From an uncultured bacterium (GTDB lineage: Bacteria > Elusimicrobiota > Elusimicrobia > Elusimicrobiales > Elusimicrobiaceae), in contig CASFFX010000003.1 in the NCBI GenBank assembly GCA_949294085.1, forward strand, positions 62,001 to 126,000: 64,000 bases of DNA, in the 5' to 3' direction. The position numbers were made by a program, and so were the translations under genes. The notes beneath the pieces were generated by a model. The model ran no database searches and had not been told where the DNA came from. It saw nothing but the letters and a program-made list of their open reading frames with translations. This document shows positions 10,029 to 18,215 of this stretch, piece after piece; position 1 is the first letter of the stretch; every line of letters starts with the position of its first letter.

Positions 10029-12604
10029 AAAGGCAGCTTTTCCAGCTCATACCAATTTTTCCCCGCTTTTGCGCTGGCTAAAAGCGGCACCCGCAGGTGT
10101 ACGGCGTTTTGCATTAAATTTTTAATGCGCGCCGCCATTTCGCCCAAGCGGTCCTGCGGAAGCTCAAAAATCAGTTCATCATGCACCTGCATGGTCATTT
10201 GTACGGGCGTACCGCGCAGCGCGGTAAAAACGTCAATCATCGCTTTTTTAATAATATCGGCCGACCCGCCCTGCACAATGGTATTGATAGCCGCCCGCTG
10301 AGCAAAAGACGTCATCGCGCCCACGCCCATATTAAACTCGGGCAGATACCGCACATGCCCCAACATCGTTTTTACGTAACCGTTTTGCCGGGCGGCGGCA
10401 ATATTTTGGTCAATCCATTGGCGTACGACATGGTAGTTTTTGAAATAATTGTCGATGTATTCTTTTGCTTCCCGCATGGATATGCCAAGCGATTGGGAAA
10501 GGCCCATGGGGCCCTGTCCATAAATAATACCAAAATTAATTGCTTTTGCACTAGAGCGCATTTGGTCCGTAACCATCAGCGGCATGACGCCAAAAATTTG
10601 CGCGGCGGTTTGGGTGTGGATGTCTCCCCCGTCCCAAAAGGCCTGCATTAAAACCGGGTCCTGGCTTTCGTGCGCCAAAACGCGCAAGTCTATTTGCGAA
10701 TAGTCCACGCTCAAAAGCACATTGCCCGGCGCCGCGCAAAACGCCTTGCGCAGCAGGCGGCCTTTTTCGGTGCGGACGGGAATATTCTGCAAATTGGGGC
10801 TGGAGCTGGACAGACGGCCCGTTACCGTGCCGGTTTGGTCCAGATACGAGTGCACTTTGTCGTTTTCGTCTGCCAGCAAGAGCAAATTGTCTACATAGGT
10901 AGATTTTAGTTTGCTGCTGGCGCGGTATTCCAAAATGGCGCGGGCAATGGGATAAGTTTGGGCAATTTGCGCCAGCACTTCTTCGTCCGTGGAATAGCCG
11001 GTTTTGGTTTTTTTGACGGGCGGAATTTTCATTTCTTCAAACAGCAGCGTGCCCAGCTGCTTAGGAGAATTGATGTTGACCGAATAGCCGGCGCGGGCGT
11101 CAATGTCTTTTTGCAGGTGGGCAATTTCCTGCTCCAGCAACGCCTTAAAACTTTCCAGCCAGCCCGGGTCCACCCGAAATCCCGCAAACTCCATATCGGA
11201 CAGCACCATCATCAGCGGCAATTCCAAGTTGCGGAACAAATCGTACTGGCCGCTTTGCTGCAGTTTTTGCGTCAAAATATCGCGCATTTGCCAGATAAAA
11301 CGGTTGTACTGCACCATCAGCGTGCGGGGATTCTCCTCGCTGACGGTGGCCGAAAAATAGTCCGCACACGCCCCGGAAAAACTCAGGTCCCCGGACGGAT
11401 TGAGCAAGTAGCGCGCCAGCCGGCCGTCAAAACACGTGATAAACTGTCCGTGCACGTTCAAATCCAACTCGCGCAGCGTCAATTTCAAATCGTACCCGAT
11501 TTTTTCTATCGCGTCGTTTTGCACCACTTTTTTCAGGGCGTCCATTTCCCAGGGTTCCACATCCGAAATAGGCACGATGGCCGCTTCGGCTTCGTTCAAG
11601 CCCAGCACCAGCAGTTCATCCTGCGCGTGGACGAAAATTTTCCCGTTTTGTGCGGCCCGCTCCAACACTTGCGAAACGCTTAGCTGGACCGACACGTCCG
11701 CCGGAGCCGGCGCCGCGGCGGCCGGGTGAGGAGCCTGGAAGAAATCCAACAAATTCTTAAATTCATAATGCGCAAACAGCGCCGACAATTTGGCCGGATC
11801 CGGCGTGCGGACCCGGTAATCTTCCAACGAAAAAGGCATGTTCAAATTGGGGTCCAGCACCACCAGCTGTTTGGAGAGGAGGGCTTCGCCTTCGTGCTGA
11901 AGAATTTTTTTGGCTAAAGAAGGTTTTAGGTCGGGATTGTCGTTCTGGGCGGCCCGGATAATGTCCTCCAAATGTCCAAATTTGTGAATTAGATCCACCG
12001 CGCTTTTCGGCCCCACCCCCATCACGCCGGGGATATTGTCCGCCGCGTCGCCCACAATGGAAAAATAATCCGGCAGGAACGGCACGTCCACCCCAAATTT
12101 TTCCCGGGCGGCCTCGGGCCCCTTAAATCCGTCCTTCCCGCCCGAAGGCCAAATGTGAATCCAGTCGTTTAAGAATTGGTACACGTCTTTATCCGACGTT
12201 ACCAGCACGCTGGGCACTTTTTCTTTGGCGGCGCTGCGCGCCAAAAAAGCCATTAAATCATCGGCTTCTATTCCGCTTTGCGCCACCACGCGCAGCCCCA
12301 AGGTGTCCACCAATTCCCGCGCCAAATTCAGCTGGCTGACCAGCGCTTCGTCCGGTTTTTTGCGATTGGCTTTGTAAGTGGGCAGCAACGCTTTGCGCCG
12401 CGCACAGCCGCCGGGCGAATCAAAGCACACCGCCACATAAGGCGGGTTCTGTTCCCGCAGCATTTTAATCAGCCACCGCACAAAGCCGTACAACGCCCCC
12501 ACTTCCTGCCCGGACGACGTGGACAACTTGGGCAGCGCGTGGTAATTGCGGTGCAAAAAACCGTGTGCGTCAATTAAAAAAAACTGGGGTACGAAATCGC
12601 TCAT
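10025..12604 (-). CDS. polA: DNA polymerase I, proofreading site apparently lost
   Basis: Repair and Okazaki-fragment polymerase. The ATG at 12604 is preferred over an upstream TTG at 12646 because that TTG lies inside a terminator hairpin. This gives 859 residues: a 5'-3' exonuclease domain (about 1-285), a 3'-5' exonuclease-like domain (about 310-470) and the polymerase domain. Polymerase motif A (LLSVDYSQIDLR), motif B (KAINFGIIYGQG) and motif C (MQVHDELIFE) are intact. The exonuclease motif I Asp-x-Glu is replaced (FVHAQD at the expected place), so proofreading is probably inactive, as in Taq polymerase. Confidence 0.95.
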   Translation of the reverse strand: MSDFVPQFFLIDAHGFLHRNYHALPKLSTSSGQEVGALYGFVRWLIKMLREQNPPYVAVCFDSPGGCARRKALLPTYKANRKKPDEALVSQLNLARELVDTLGLRVVAQSGIEADDLMAFLARSAAKEKVPSVLVTSDKDVYQFLNDWIHIWPSGGKDGFKGPEAAREKFGVDVPFLPDYFSIVGDAADNIPGVMGVGPKSAVDLIHKFGHLEDIIRAAQNDNPDLKPSLAKKILQHEGEALLSKQLVVLDPNLNMPFSLEDYRVRTPDPAKLSALFAHYEFKNLLDFFQAPHPAAAAPAPADVSVQLSVSQVLERAAQNGKIFVHAQDELLVLGLNEAEAAIVPISDVEPWEMDALKKVVQNDAIEKIGYDLKLTLRELDLNVHGQFITCFDGRLARYLLNPSGDLSFSGACADYFSATVSEENPRTLMVQYNRFIWQMRDILTQKLQQSGQYDLFRNLELPLMMVLSDMEFAGFRVDPGWLESFKALLEQEIAHLQKDIDARAGYSVNINSPKQLGTLLFEEMKIPPVKKTKTGYSTDEEVLAQIAQTYPIARAILEYRASSKLKSTYVDNLLLLADENDKVHSYLDQTGTVTGRLSSSSPNLQNIPVRTEKGRLLRKAFCAAPGNVLLSVDYSQIDLRVLAHESQDPVLMQAFWDGGDIHTQTAAQIFGVMPLMVTDQMRSSAKAINFGIIYGQGPMGLSQSLGISMREAKEYIDNYFKNYHVVRQWIDQNIAAARQNGYVKTMLGHVRYLPEFNMGVGAMTSFAQRAAINTIVQGGSADIIKKAMIDVFTALRGTPVQMTMQVHDELIFELPQDRLGEMAARIKNLMQNAVHLRVPLLASAKAGKNWYELEKLPL

Positions 12605-12616
12605 AGGAAAAAATGG

Positions 12617-12654
12617 GAGAAAAATCCCCGCTCCCTGCCTGGGCAAGGAGCGGG
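12617..12654 (-). terminator. Intrinsic terminator upstream of polA
   Basis: Minus-strand stem CCCGCTCC / GGAGCGGG followed by GATTTTT. It ends the thioredoxin pair just ahead of the polA start. Confidence 0.8.
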
Positions 12655-12659
12655 AAAGG

Positions 12660-13094
12660 TTATTTCAAAGCGTTGATCCGCGCTTCAAGGTCTTGCCGAA
12701 TTTTGACGGCGGTTTGATCGGAAAAACCCCGCTTGGAAAACATCACCGCATCGTGCTGTACCACCACAAAAGTAGGCAGCGCCGTTACGCCCCAAACGTC
12801 TTTTAAGAAAGTTCCGTTTACGGCCGGGGAGTCGTGCTCCACGTCCAGCGTATAGAAACGGACATTTTTATCCTGGGCGTATTTGGCCATCAGCGCCGGG
12901 AATAACTGCTCTTTGGCTGCACGGCACGGGCGGCAATACGAAGCCGTAAACATCACGACGGTTACGTCGTTTTTGTCCACGGACGCATAGCTCCGGCTCG
13001 TGAGCGGCTCTAGTTCTTTGGCTTGCTGTGCCCAGGCGCGGCCCGCCAAAACGGCCCCCGCCAGCAACACCGCCAAAAGAAGAATTTTTTTCAT
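12660..13094 (-). CDS. Exported thioredoxin-fold protein
   Basis: A 144-residue protein with a signal peptide (MKKILLLAVLLAGAVLAGRAWA, cleavage near residue 22) and a thioredoxin fold carrying the redox motif CRPC (Cys54, Cys57). It probably acts on disulphides in the periplasm. The CRPC pair differs from the WCGPC of cytoplasmic thioredoxin, so its redox potential may differ. It follows trxA after only 9 bases and ends at a strong terminator. Confidence 0.88.
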   Translation of the reverse strand: MKKILLLAVLLAGAVLAGRAWAQQAKELEPLTSRSYASVDKNDVTVVMFTASYCRPCRAAKEQLFPALMAKYAQDKNVRFYTLDVEHDSPAVNGTFLKDVWGVTALPTFVVVQHDAVMFSKRGFSDQTAVKIRQDLEARINALK

Positions 13095-13103
13095 AATGAC
13101 ACC

Positions 13104-13424
13104 TTACAGCAAGGCGTTGAGTTTTCCCTGCAAAAACGCCTTGGATTGCAATCCCACCGTTTGGCCGACGATCGCGCCGTCCTTAAAGAAAATAAGCGTG
13201 GGAATAGAGGTAACGCGGTATTTGGAGCTGGTGTCCGGTCCTTCATCTACATTTAATTTGCAGATTTTCACTTTTCCGGCATATTCCTTGGCTAGTTCTT
13301 CCACCACCGGGGAAAGCATCCGGCACGGGCCGCACCACGTCGCCCAAAAATCCACCATTACCGGTCCTTTGTGCTGCAACACTTCTTGTTCAAAATTGGC
13401 ATCTGTCAAAATCACTTCGCTCAT
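13104..13424 (-). CDS. trxA: Thioredoxin
   Basis: Cytoplasmic dithiol reductant of 106 residues with the classical ATWCGPC active site (Cys31, Cys34) and the conserved cis-Pro segment TSIPTLIFF. It has no signal peptide. It is cotranscribed with the exported thioredoxin-fold gene, suggesting a reductant pair on both sides of the membrane. Confidence 0.96.
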   Translation of the reverse strand: MSEVILTDANFEQEVLQHKGPVMVDFWATWCGPCRMLSPVVEELAKEYAGKVKICKLNVDEGPDTSSKYRVTSIPTLIFFKDGAIVGQTVGLQSKAFLQGKLNALL

Positions 13425-13709
13425 GGCTTCATCCTCTCTATATCAAAATAAACCCCTCTGTCTAAAGTATACTATAATCAAAGGCTACCAGACAAAGCCC
13501 CCTTTGTCAAGCATATCGCCCGTTTGCAACAAGCCCCCGCTTAAAAACGGCGGCCTAAAATGACAAGAAATCTCATGTTTCCCCGCATGGTACCCCCTTT
13601 GCCCTGCCATATCAATCCACAACTTGCACCTCCACGCCTTTTCAGGCAAAGATTGCCCACACGCAATAAACAAAGTATTGTACAATGATTTCAAATACAG
13701 GAGCGTTTC
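13425..13709. other. Divergent intergenic region between trxA and the MORN gene
   Basis: No gene seen. For trxA (minus strand) a TTGTCT / TATACT pair with 18-base spacing lies around 13463-13495. A GACAAAG / CTTTGTC hairpin lies around 13490-13507. For the plus-strand gene, TACAAT near 13681 may be a -10 box, but I see no good -35. Confidence 0.45.
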
Positions 13710-14780
13710 ATGAAAGAAAAATTTATCTGCATTTCCACTCCGTCCGGGCGCACTTATTACCGGGCCATCCCGCTGGCAAAAGAGTTTTTGGACAAAGAAC
13801 AAAACATCGTAAACACCACCGGGGAACTGCCCAACGGAGAAGTAACGGAATTAAATGTTTCGTCCGCCACCATCAAACATTTGCAAGACGGGAAACTAAA
13901 CGGAAAATTTGAAGTGCTTAACCTAACCGACAATACCGTTACTTACAGCGAAGAATACCAAAACGGGCAGCTGGTCAGCATTACCGAGCGCGATTTGACC
14001 AAAGCTACCCACACGCCCACCGCGGCCGAAAAAGCCATACGCTCCTATCCGGGCACCATCTTAAAAAGCAGCAAGAACGCCAATTCCTTTTATGTAAACG
14101 GAAAAGAAGTGGCGGAAGAAACGCTTTCGTCCAATGGGGTTACGCTGGAAATTTTAGGGCAAATTCCCGACGGAGAAGTAAAAGAATTTAACGAAAACGG
14201 CCAGGTGAAAACCGAAGCCCACTACAAAGGCAACAAGCTAAACGGCGCCCTGCTGCGCTATTCTGAAGGGGGAACGCTCCTCTCCCGCGAAGAATACGTG
14301 GACGGCGTACTGCAAGGCCCCGCGGAATATTTTACCCCGGTCAAAGACGATACTTTGCACGCCTGCTGCACCTATAAAAATGCCTACTTGGACGGGGAAC
14401 GCACCGTAACGCAAAATGACGGGACCCTGCGCGAAAAAGAATTTTATAAACACGGGCACCTGCACGGGAAACGCACGTATTGGTATCCCAACGGGAAGCC
14501 CGAAAGCGAAGAAAATTTTGTGCAGGGAAAACTGGAAGGCGAGCGGAGGCTATATTTCCCGACCGGGGAACTGTGGTACAAGGAACATTATGCCCATGGC
14601 CGGCTGGATGGAGAGCGCGTAGGATATTTTGCGTCCGGCAAGCCCCACCTGGAAGAATTTTACACGGAAGGCATGCTGGAAGGCACGCGCAACGTGTATG
14701 CCGAGAACGGCGAACTTTTAACCACCGAAGAATACCACTGGGGCGCTTTGGTGCACAATACGGAGCGAAATCCCAAATGA
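13710..14780 (+). CDS. MORN-repeat (YwqK-like) protein
   Basis: A 356-residue cytoplasmic protein made of repeated short beta units with the pattern Asn-Gly-x-Leu-x-Gly-x-x-x-x-Tyr, typical of MORN / YwqK-type toxin-antitoxin repeat proteins. Clear units run from about residue 145 to the C-terminus (for example YKNAYLDGERTV, YKHGHLHGKRTY and YAHGRLDGERVGYF). The first roughly 100 residues are weaker repeats. No toxin-like neighbour is seen, so an antitoxin role is not supported. AGGAG precedes the ATG, and the stop codon overlaps the ispE start. Confidence 0.82.
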   Translation: MKEKFICISTPSGRTYYRAIPLAKEFLDKEQNIVNTTGELPNGEVTELNVSSATIKHLQDGKLNGKFEVLNLTDNTVTYSEEYQNGQLVSITERDLTKATHTPTAAEKAIRSYPGTILKSSKNANSFYVNGKEVAEETLSSNGVTLEILGQIPDGEVKEFNENGQVKTEAHYKGNKLNGALLRYSEGGTLLSREEYVDGVLQGPAEYFTPVKDDTLHACCTYKNAYLDGERTVTQNDGTLREKEFYKHGHLHGKRTYWYPNGKPESEENFVQGKLEGERRLYFPTGELWYKEHYAHGRLDGERVGYFASGKPHLEEFYTEGMLEGTRNVYAENGELLTTEEYHWGALVHNTERNPK

Positions 14781-15730
14781 AAACGACACGTTTTTGTCCG
14801 GCAAAAATTAATTTGTTTTTGGAAGTAACGGGCAAACGCCCCAACGGATACCACGAATTGGCCACCCTGTTTGCCAAAATCAACGTGGGCGACCGTTTGA
14901 CCCTGCAAGCGACTCCCGCCCCGCAAACGGCCATCACCCTCAAGCTGACGGGCCCCATCGGCCCCCTGCTCCGCGCCGACGAAACGAACTTAGCCTACCG
15001 CGCGGCGGTTATTTTTTTGGAACACTTTCACCTCACCGCCCAGATAGACATGGAACTGGAAAAACACACCCCCACCGGGGCCGGTTTGGGCGGAGGATCG
15101 TCGGACGCGGCCGGCGTCATGCTGGCATTGTGCGAATTGTTCGGCAAAGACAAAAAGGAACTGCTGCCGGCGGCCGCTAAGTTGGGGGCGGACGTACCGC
15201 TTTTTTTGTATGACGACACGTTTCTCAAAGGGGAAGGAATCGGCGAAAAGCTGACCCCCGTAGAGGCCCCCGGGCCGCTGCCGTGGCTGGTGTTGGTCTA
15301 TCCCAATACGGTCGTGCCCACCAAAGAGGTTTTCCGACGGCTGCAGCTGCCCGATAAAAAATCCGTCTTGACAAACTGCTCCAATTTAGATAAATTAATA
15401 ACATACCTAAGATGTGCAAATCCTCTAGCCGACTGGAAAGATTTGTTATTCAACCGGCTGGAGGAGTGCGTTGTTCCTTTTACAAACTCTGTACGAAATG
15501 TGCTGCGCGATTTGAGAAAAACAAATACAGATGCAGTTTTAATGTCCGGTTCTGGCTCCACGGTTTTTGCTTTAGTTGAAACTGAAAAGGATGCAAAAAA
15601 TTTGGTAAATAAATTACAAACAAAGGAACGGATAGTTTTCTTTACAACATTTCATAGGAGCTTAAAGGATGAAAATAACGGAAATACGAATACATCTTAT
15701 GGGAGAGGATCGCCTCAAAGCGTTCGCTAG
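14777..15730 (+). CDS. ispE: 4-diphosphocytidyl-2-C-methyl-D-erythritol kinase
   Basis: GHMP kinase of the MEP isoprenoid pathway. The start at 14777 (ATGA overlap with the preceding stop) gives 317 residues: Lys10 in PAKINLFLEV, the ATP loop PTGAGLGGGSSDAAG (99-113), catalytic Asp139 in GADVPLFL and the C-terminal MSGSGSTVFAL. Base composition changes sharply near 15370: upstream is GC-rich like the neighbours, and the last roughly 300 bases are distinctly AT-rich. The C-terminus extends about 20 residues past the usual end, overlapping spoVG by 62 bases. Confidence 0.94.
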   Translation: MKTTRFCPAKINLFLEVTGKRPNGYHELATLFAKINVGDRLTLQATPAPQTAITLKLTGPIGPLLRADETNLAYRAAVIFLEHFHLTAQIDMELEKHTPTGAGLGGGSSDAAGVMLALCELFGKDKKELLPAAAKLGADVPLFLYDDTFLKGEGIGEKLTPVEAPGPLPWLVLVYPNTVVPTKEVFRRLQLPDKKSVLTNCSNLDKLITYLRCANPLADWKDLLFNRLEECVVPFTNSVRNVLRDLRKTNTDAVLMSGSGSTVFALVETEKDAKNLVNKLQTKERIVFFTTFHRSLKDENNGNTNTSYGRGSPQSVR

Positions 15731-16007
15731 CGTAACGTTTGACGATTCCTTTGTAGTTCGTAATATGAAAGTTGTAGAAGGAACGAAAGGCGTGTTTCTC
15801 TGTATGCCTTCCCGGAAATTGCCTGACGGAACCCACAAAGACATGGTTCACCCGATTAATCAGCAATTTCGGGAATATCTGGAAGAAAATGTTTTAAGGG
15901 CTTACGAGGAAGAATTGAAAAAGAATCCGCAAGGCGCCGAGAAAAATGCCAGTGCGTCCGACTACAACAAAAATGCCGCTTCCGAAAGCGGGCAAGACGT
16001 ACAATAA
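15669..16007 (+). CDS. spoVG: SpoVG family nucleic-acid-binding regulator
   Basis: A 112-residue protein matching SpoVG from its first residue: MKITEIRIHLMGEDRLKAFA, VTFDDSFVVRNMKV, and CMPSRKLPDGTHKDMVHPI. The family binds DNA or RNA and acts as a regulator in Firmicutes and others. The target here is unknown. AGGAG lies 9 bases before the ATG, inside ispE. The C-terminal roughly 25 residues are low-complexity. The early part of the gene is AT-rich, like the end of ispE. Confidence 0.93.
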   Translation: MKITEIRIHLMGEDRLKAFASVTFDDSFVVRNMKVVEGTKGVFLCMPSRKLPDGTHKDMVHPINQQFREYLEENVLRAYEEELKKNPQGAEKNASASDYNKNAASESGQDVQ

Positions 16008-16068
16008 AAGGGTTCAGCACAGGGTTTTCCGTTATTCATCTTGCTTTAGCTGTGATGAAACAATTTAT

Positions 16069-16142
16069 TTCCGGATGGTGAAATGGTATCACTACTGGTT
16101 TTGGTCCAGTCATTCTAGGTTCGAGTCCTAGTCCGGAAACCA
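16069..16142 (+). tRNA. tRNA-Gln (anticodon UUG)
   Basis: A complete cloverleaf: acceptor TTCCGGA / TCCGGAA, D stem GTGA / TCAC, anticodon stem ACTGG / CCAGT with loop TTTTGGT (anticodon TTG), T arm CTAGG-TTCGAGT-CCTAG, and an encoded CCA end. A terminator follows directly. Confidence 0.96.
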
Positions 16143-16146
16143 TATA

Positions 16147-16171
16147 AGAGGGCCGAAAGGCCCTCTTTTTT
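16147..16171 (+). terminator. Intrinsic terminator after tRNA-Gln
   Basis: AGAGGGCC-GAAA-GGCCCTCT hairpin with a GNRA loop followed by a T run. Confidence 0.88.
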
Positions 16172-16182
16172 TGTATCTGTTT

Positions 16183-16785
16183 TTATTCTTCCACAAGCAC
16201 GCGCTGTTCCACCGGCAGGAAAGTCTTTTCTGCCGCCGGCGCCACGGCCTTGCCAAACGGCATTTGGGCCACCAGCTTCCAGCTGGAGGGCACCGCAAAG
16301 TGCTGCTCTACCGCCTGGTCCACCAGCGGGTTATAATGCTGCAGGCTGGCCCCCAGCCCCAGCTGTTCCAGGGCCGTCCATATCACCCACTCCGTCATCG
16401 CATTGGCCTGATAGGCCCAAATCGGAAAATTGTCTTTGTAGGTGGGAAATTTTTCGCACAAAGCTTCCACCGTTTTCCACTCTTCAAAAAACAGTACCGT
16501 CCCGTACGCTTTGGCAAACGAAGCAATTTTTTCTTCCGTCGGGGCGAAGTGATCAGCCGGCACCTTTTTGCGCAGTTCTTCCAGCACCAACTGCCAGAAA
16601 AGGGCGTGCTTGGGGCCAAACAGCACCAATACCCGCGTTCCCTGCGAATTGAACGCGCTGGGCGTATGCTGAACGGCCTGCTGGATGGTGCGGACAATTT
16701 GCTCCTTGGGAACGGGGCTTTTCCCCTCCAAGGCGTAGCGGGAGCGGCGCGCCTTTACCGCTTTTAAAAAGCAATCTTCAGCCAT
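16183..16785 (-). CDS. Nitroreductase family protein (Frm2/YdgI-like)
   Basis: FMN-dependent oxidoreductase of about 200 residues, a normal length for this short subgroup. Starting at the ATG at 16785 (strong AAGGAGG upstream) the protein opens with FLKAVKARRSRYAL and continues with VQHTPSAFNSQGTRVLVLFG, the FMN-binding pattern of the fatty-acid-repression-mutant/CinD-like branch. The frame stays open upstream, but there it overlaps tRNA-Arg and lacks a ribosome binding site. The physiological substrate cannot be read from the sequence. Confidence 0.87.
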   Translation of the reverse strand: MAEDCFLKAVKARRSRYALEGKSPVPKEQIVRTIQQAVQHTPSAFNSQGTRVLVLFGPKHALFWQLVLEELRKKVPADHFAPTEEKIASFAKAYGTVLFFEEWKTVEALCEKFPTYKDNFPIWAYQANAMTEWVIWTALEQLGLGASLQHYNPLVDQAVEQHFAVPSSWKLVAQMPFGKAVAPAAEKTFLPVEQRVLVEE

Positions 16786-16860
16786 AAGGGCCTCCTTTCT
16801 TGTACGATAAATTGTTAAACAACCAAAAGCAACCTTTGGAAACGGAACGAAGGGAACACA

Positions 16861-16934
16861 TACCCCCGGCGGGAGTTGAACTCGCAACCTTCTCCTTAGG
16901 ACGGAGCCGCTCTATCCAATTGAGCTACGGGGGC
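16861..16934 (-). tRNA. tRNA-Arg (anticodon CCU)
   Basis: Minus-strand cloverleaf with acceptor GCCCCCG / CGGGGGT, D arm GCTCAATTGGATAGAGC, anticodon loop GTCCTAA (anticodon CCT), and T arm TGCGAG-TTCAACT-CCCGC with an imperfect outer pair. CCA is not encoded. It lies 7 bases after the sigma-factor stop codon and is probably cotranscribed with it. Confidence 0.93.
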
Positions 16935-16940
16935 GTAAAA

Positions 16941-18104
16941 TTATTTGCGGGAGCGTGCGTGGGAAGTTTTTTTGGCCGCGGCTTTTTTAGCCGGCTTGGC
17001 CGGAGTCTTCTTGCCGGGCTTGGCCGGTTTAGCAAGCGGTTTCTTGCGTGTGGGCGCGGCCTTTTTAGCAGGCGCTTTGGCAGATTTTTTGGAAGCCGCC
17101 TTTGCTTTCGGCTCCGCTTTGGCTTTTTGCGCGGCCAGCAAGGCGGCACGCTTTTTAAGCAGCCGGGCCAAGGGACTGTTGTCTTCGGTTTGGCCCAAGA
17201 TATTGGTTTTTAGGCGCGGGCGCATGGCGCTGTGCAATTTGCGGGTGCGCAAATCCACGGTGGTCGGTTCCAAAATGCCCGCTTTCAAAGCTTCTTTGCG
17301 CAACGTGTTGACGGCCCGTTCTTCAATTTGGCGCACGCGTTCGCGCGACAAACCCAAAATTTCCGCCACTTCACCCAACGTTTTCGGTTCGTTATCGTCC
17401 AGGCCGTAACGCATAATTACCACCTGGCGGTCGCGGTCGTTCAAATCCGCCATACTTTTTTTGATGCTGTTTTGATTTTCATTTTTCAAAAACACATCAT
17501 GCGGATTGCCTTTGCCGTCGTCGCTGATCAAATCCTCCAGCGTGGTTTCGTCCTCATCGTGCACCAAGGTCGTCAGCGAATCCACACCCTTAGCGGCGCT
17601 CAGCGTATCCATAATGGACTTGACCTGCCGCGCCGTCAAATTCAGTTCGGCCGCCATTTCGTTTAAGGACGGGTCTCTTCCGTTGGCTTCCTTCAGCTCG
17701 TTCCACGCGCGGAACCATTTTTTCAAATTGCCCCACGCATGCGACGGAATTTTGATAGAACCGGATTGTTCTTCAATGTACTTGCGGATGTATTGTTCTA
17801 TCCAATAAATGGCATAGGTGGAAAAACGATAGCCTTTTTCGGGTTCAAATTTGTCGATTGCCTGCATGAGGCCCAGGTTGCCTTCTTCAATCAAATCCAT
17901 CAGTTCCATACCCGGGCGCTGGAAACGTTTGGCCGTCGGAATCACGAGGCGCAAATTCATTTCCATAATTTTATTTTTTGCGTCCTTGTCGCCTTTTTTG
18001 GCCAATTTCCACAAGCGGGCCATTTCTTCACGATCCATTTCCTTCGTGATTTTGCCCAAATGCTTAAAATATTCGTTTACACTGTCTAAAGACTCGTTTT
18101 CCAT
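16941..18104 (-). CDS. Sigma-70 family RNA polymerase sigma factor with basic C-terminal tail
   Basis: A 387-residue sigma factor. Regions 1.2 to 2 occupy about 5-110, with the core- and -10-binding segment DLIEEGNLGLMQAIDKFEPEKGY starting at 70 (split here for length: DLIEEGNLGLMQ, then AIDKFEPEKGY). Region 3 lies around 115-200 and region 4 around 215-275, with the helix-turn-helix LGLSRERVRQIEERA. Region 1.1 is missing. Whether it is the primary or an RpoS-like sigma cannot be decided. From about 315 to the end it has an Ala/Lys/Pro tail resembling histone H1. The -10-like TATTAT ends six bases before the ATG and no Shine-Dalgarno is seen, suggesting a leaderless message. Confidence 0.93.
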   Translation of the reverse strand: MENESLDSVNEYFKHLGKITKEMDREEMARLWKLAKKGDKDAKNKIMEMNLRLVIPTAKRFQRPGMELMDLIEEGNLGLMQAIDKFEPEKGYRFSTYAIYWIEQYIRKYIEEQSGSIKIPSHAWGNLKKWFRAWNELKEANGRDPSLNEMAAELNLTARQVKSIMDTLSAAKGVDSLTTLVHDEDETTLEDLISDDGKGNPHDVFLKNENQNSIKKSMADLNDRDRQVVIMRYGLDDNEPKTLGEVAEILGLSRERVRQIEERAVNTLRKEALKAGILEPTTVDLRTRKLHSAMRPRLKTNILGQTEDNSPLARLLKKRAALLAAQKAKAEPKAKAASKKSAKAPAKKAAPTRKKPLAKPAKPGKKTPAKPAKKAAAKKTSHARSRK

Positions 18105-18110
18105 ACATAC

Positions 18111-18116
18111 ATAATA
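18111..18116 (-). promoter_or_regulatory. -10-like box directly before the sigma gene
   Basis: TATTAT on the minus strand, six bases before the ATG at 18104. This spacing would place transcription start at the start codon. No convincing -35 was found. Confidence 0.4.
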
Positions 18117-18166
18117 TCAAACTTTTGGCTTCCGCTCCAGTCCCTGGCGCGTTGGATTTTTATCCC

Positions 18167-18200
18167 ATAAAAAATCCCGCAGGAATTTTCCTGCGGGATT
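18167..18200 (-). terminator. Intrinsic terminator ending the polyketide synthase operon
   Basis: Minus-strand stem of 13 perfect pairs (AATCCCGCAGGAA / TTCCTGCGGGATT) followed by TTTTAT, directly after the carboxyltransferase gene. Confidence 0.9.
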
Positions 18201-18215
18201 GGGAAAAATCCGCCC

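Noticed and set aside
12605..12646. Upstream TTG start for DNA polymerase I
   Set aside because: It lies inside a terminator hairpin and adds 14 residues absent from the family; the ATG at 12604 fits.
13710..14780. Toxin-antitoxin system suggested by YwqK-like repeats
   Set aside because: No toxin gene is adjacent; the neighbour is ispE, so only the repeat fold is claimed.
16800..17213. Plus-strand frame of 137 codons
   Set aside because: It covers tRNA-Arg and the reverse of the sigma-factor tail; it has no independent support.
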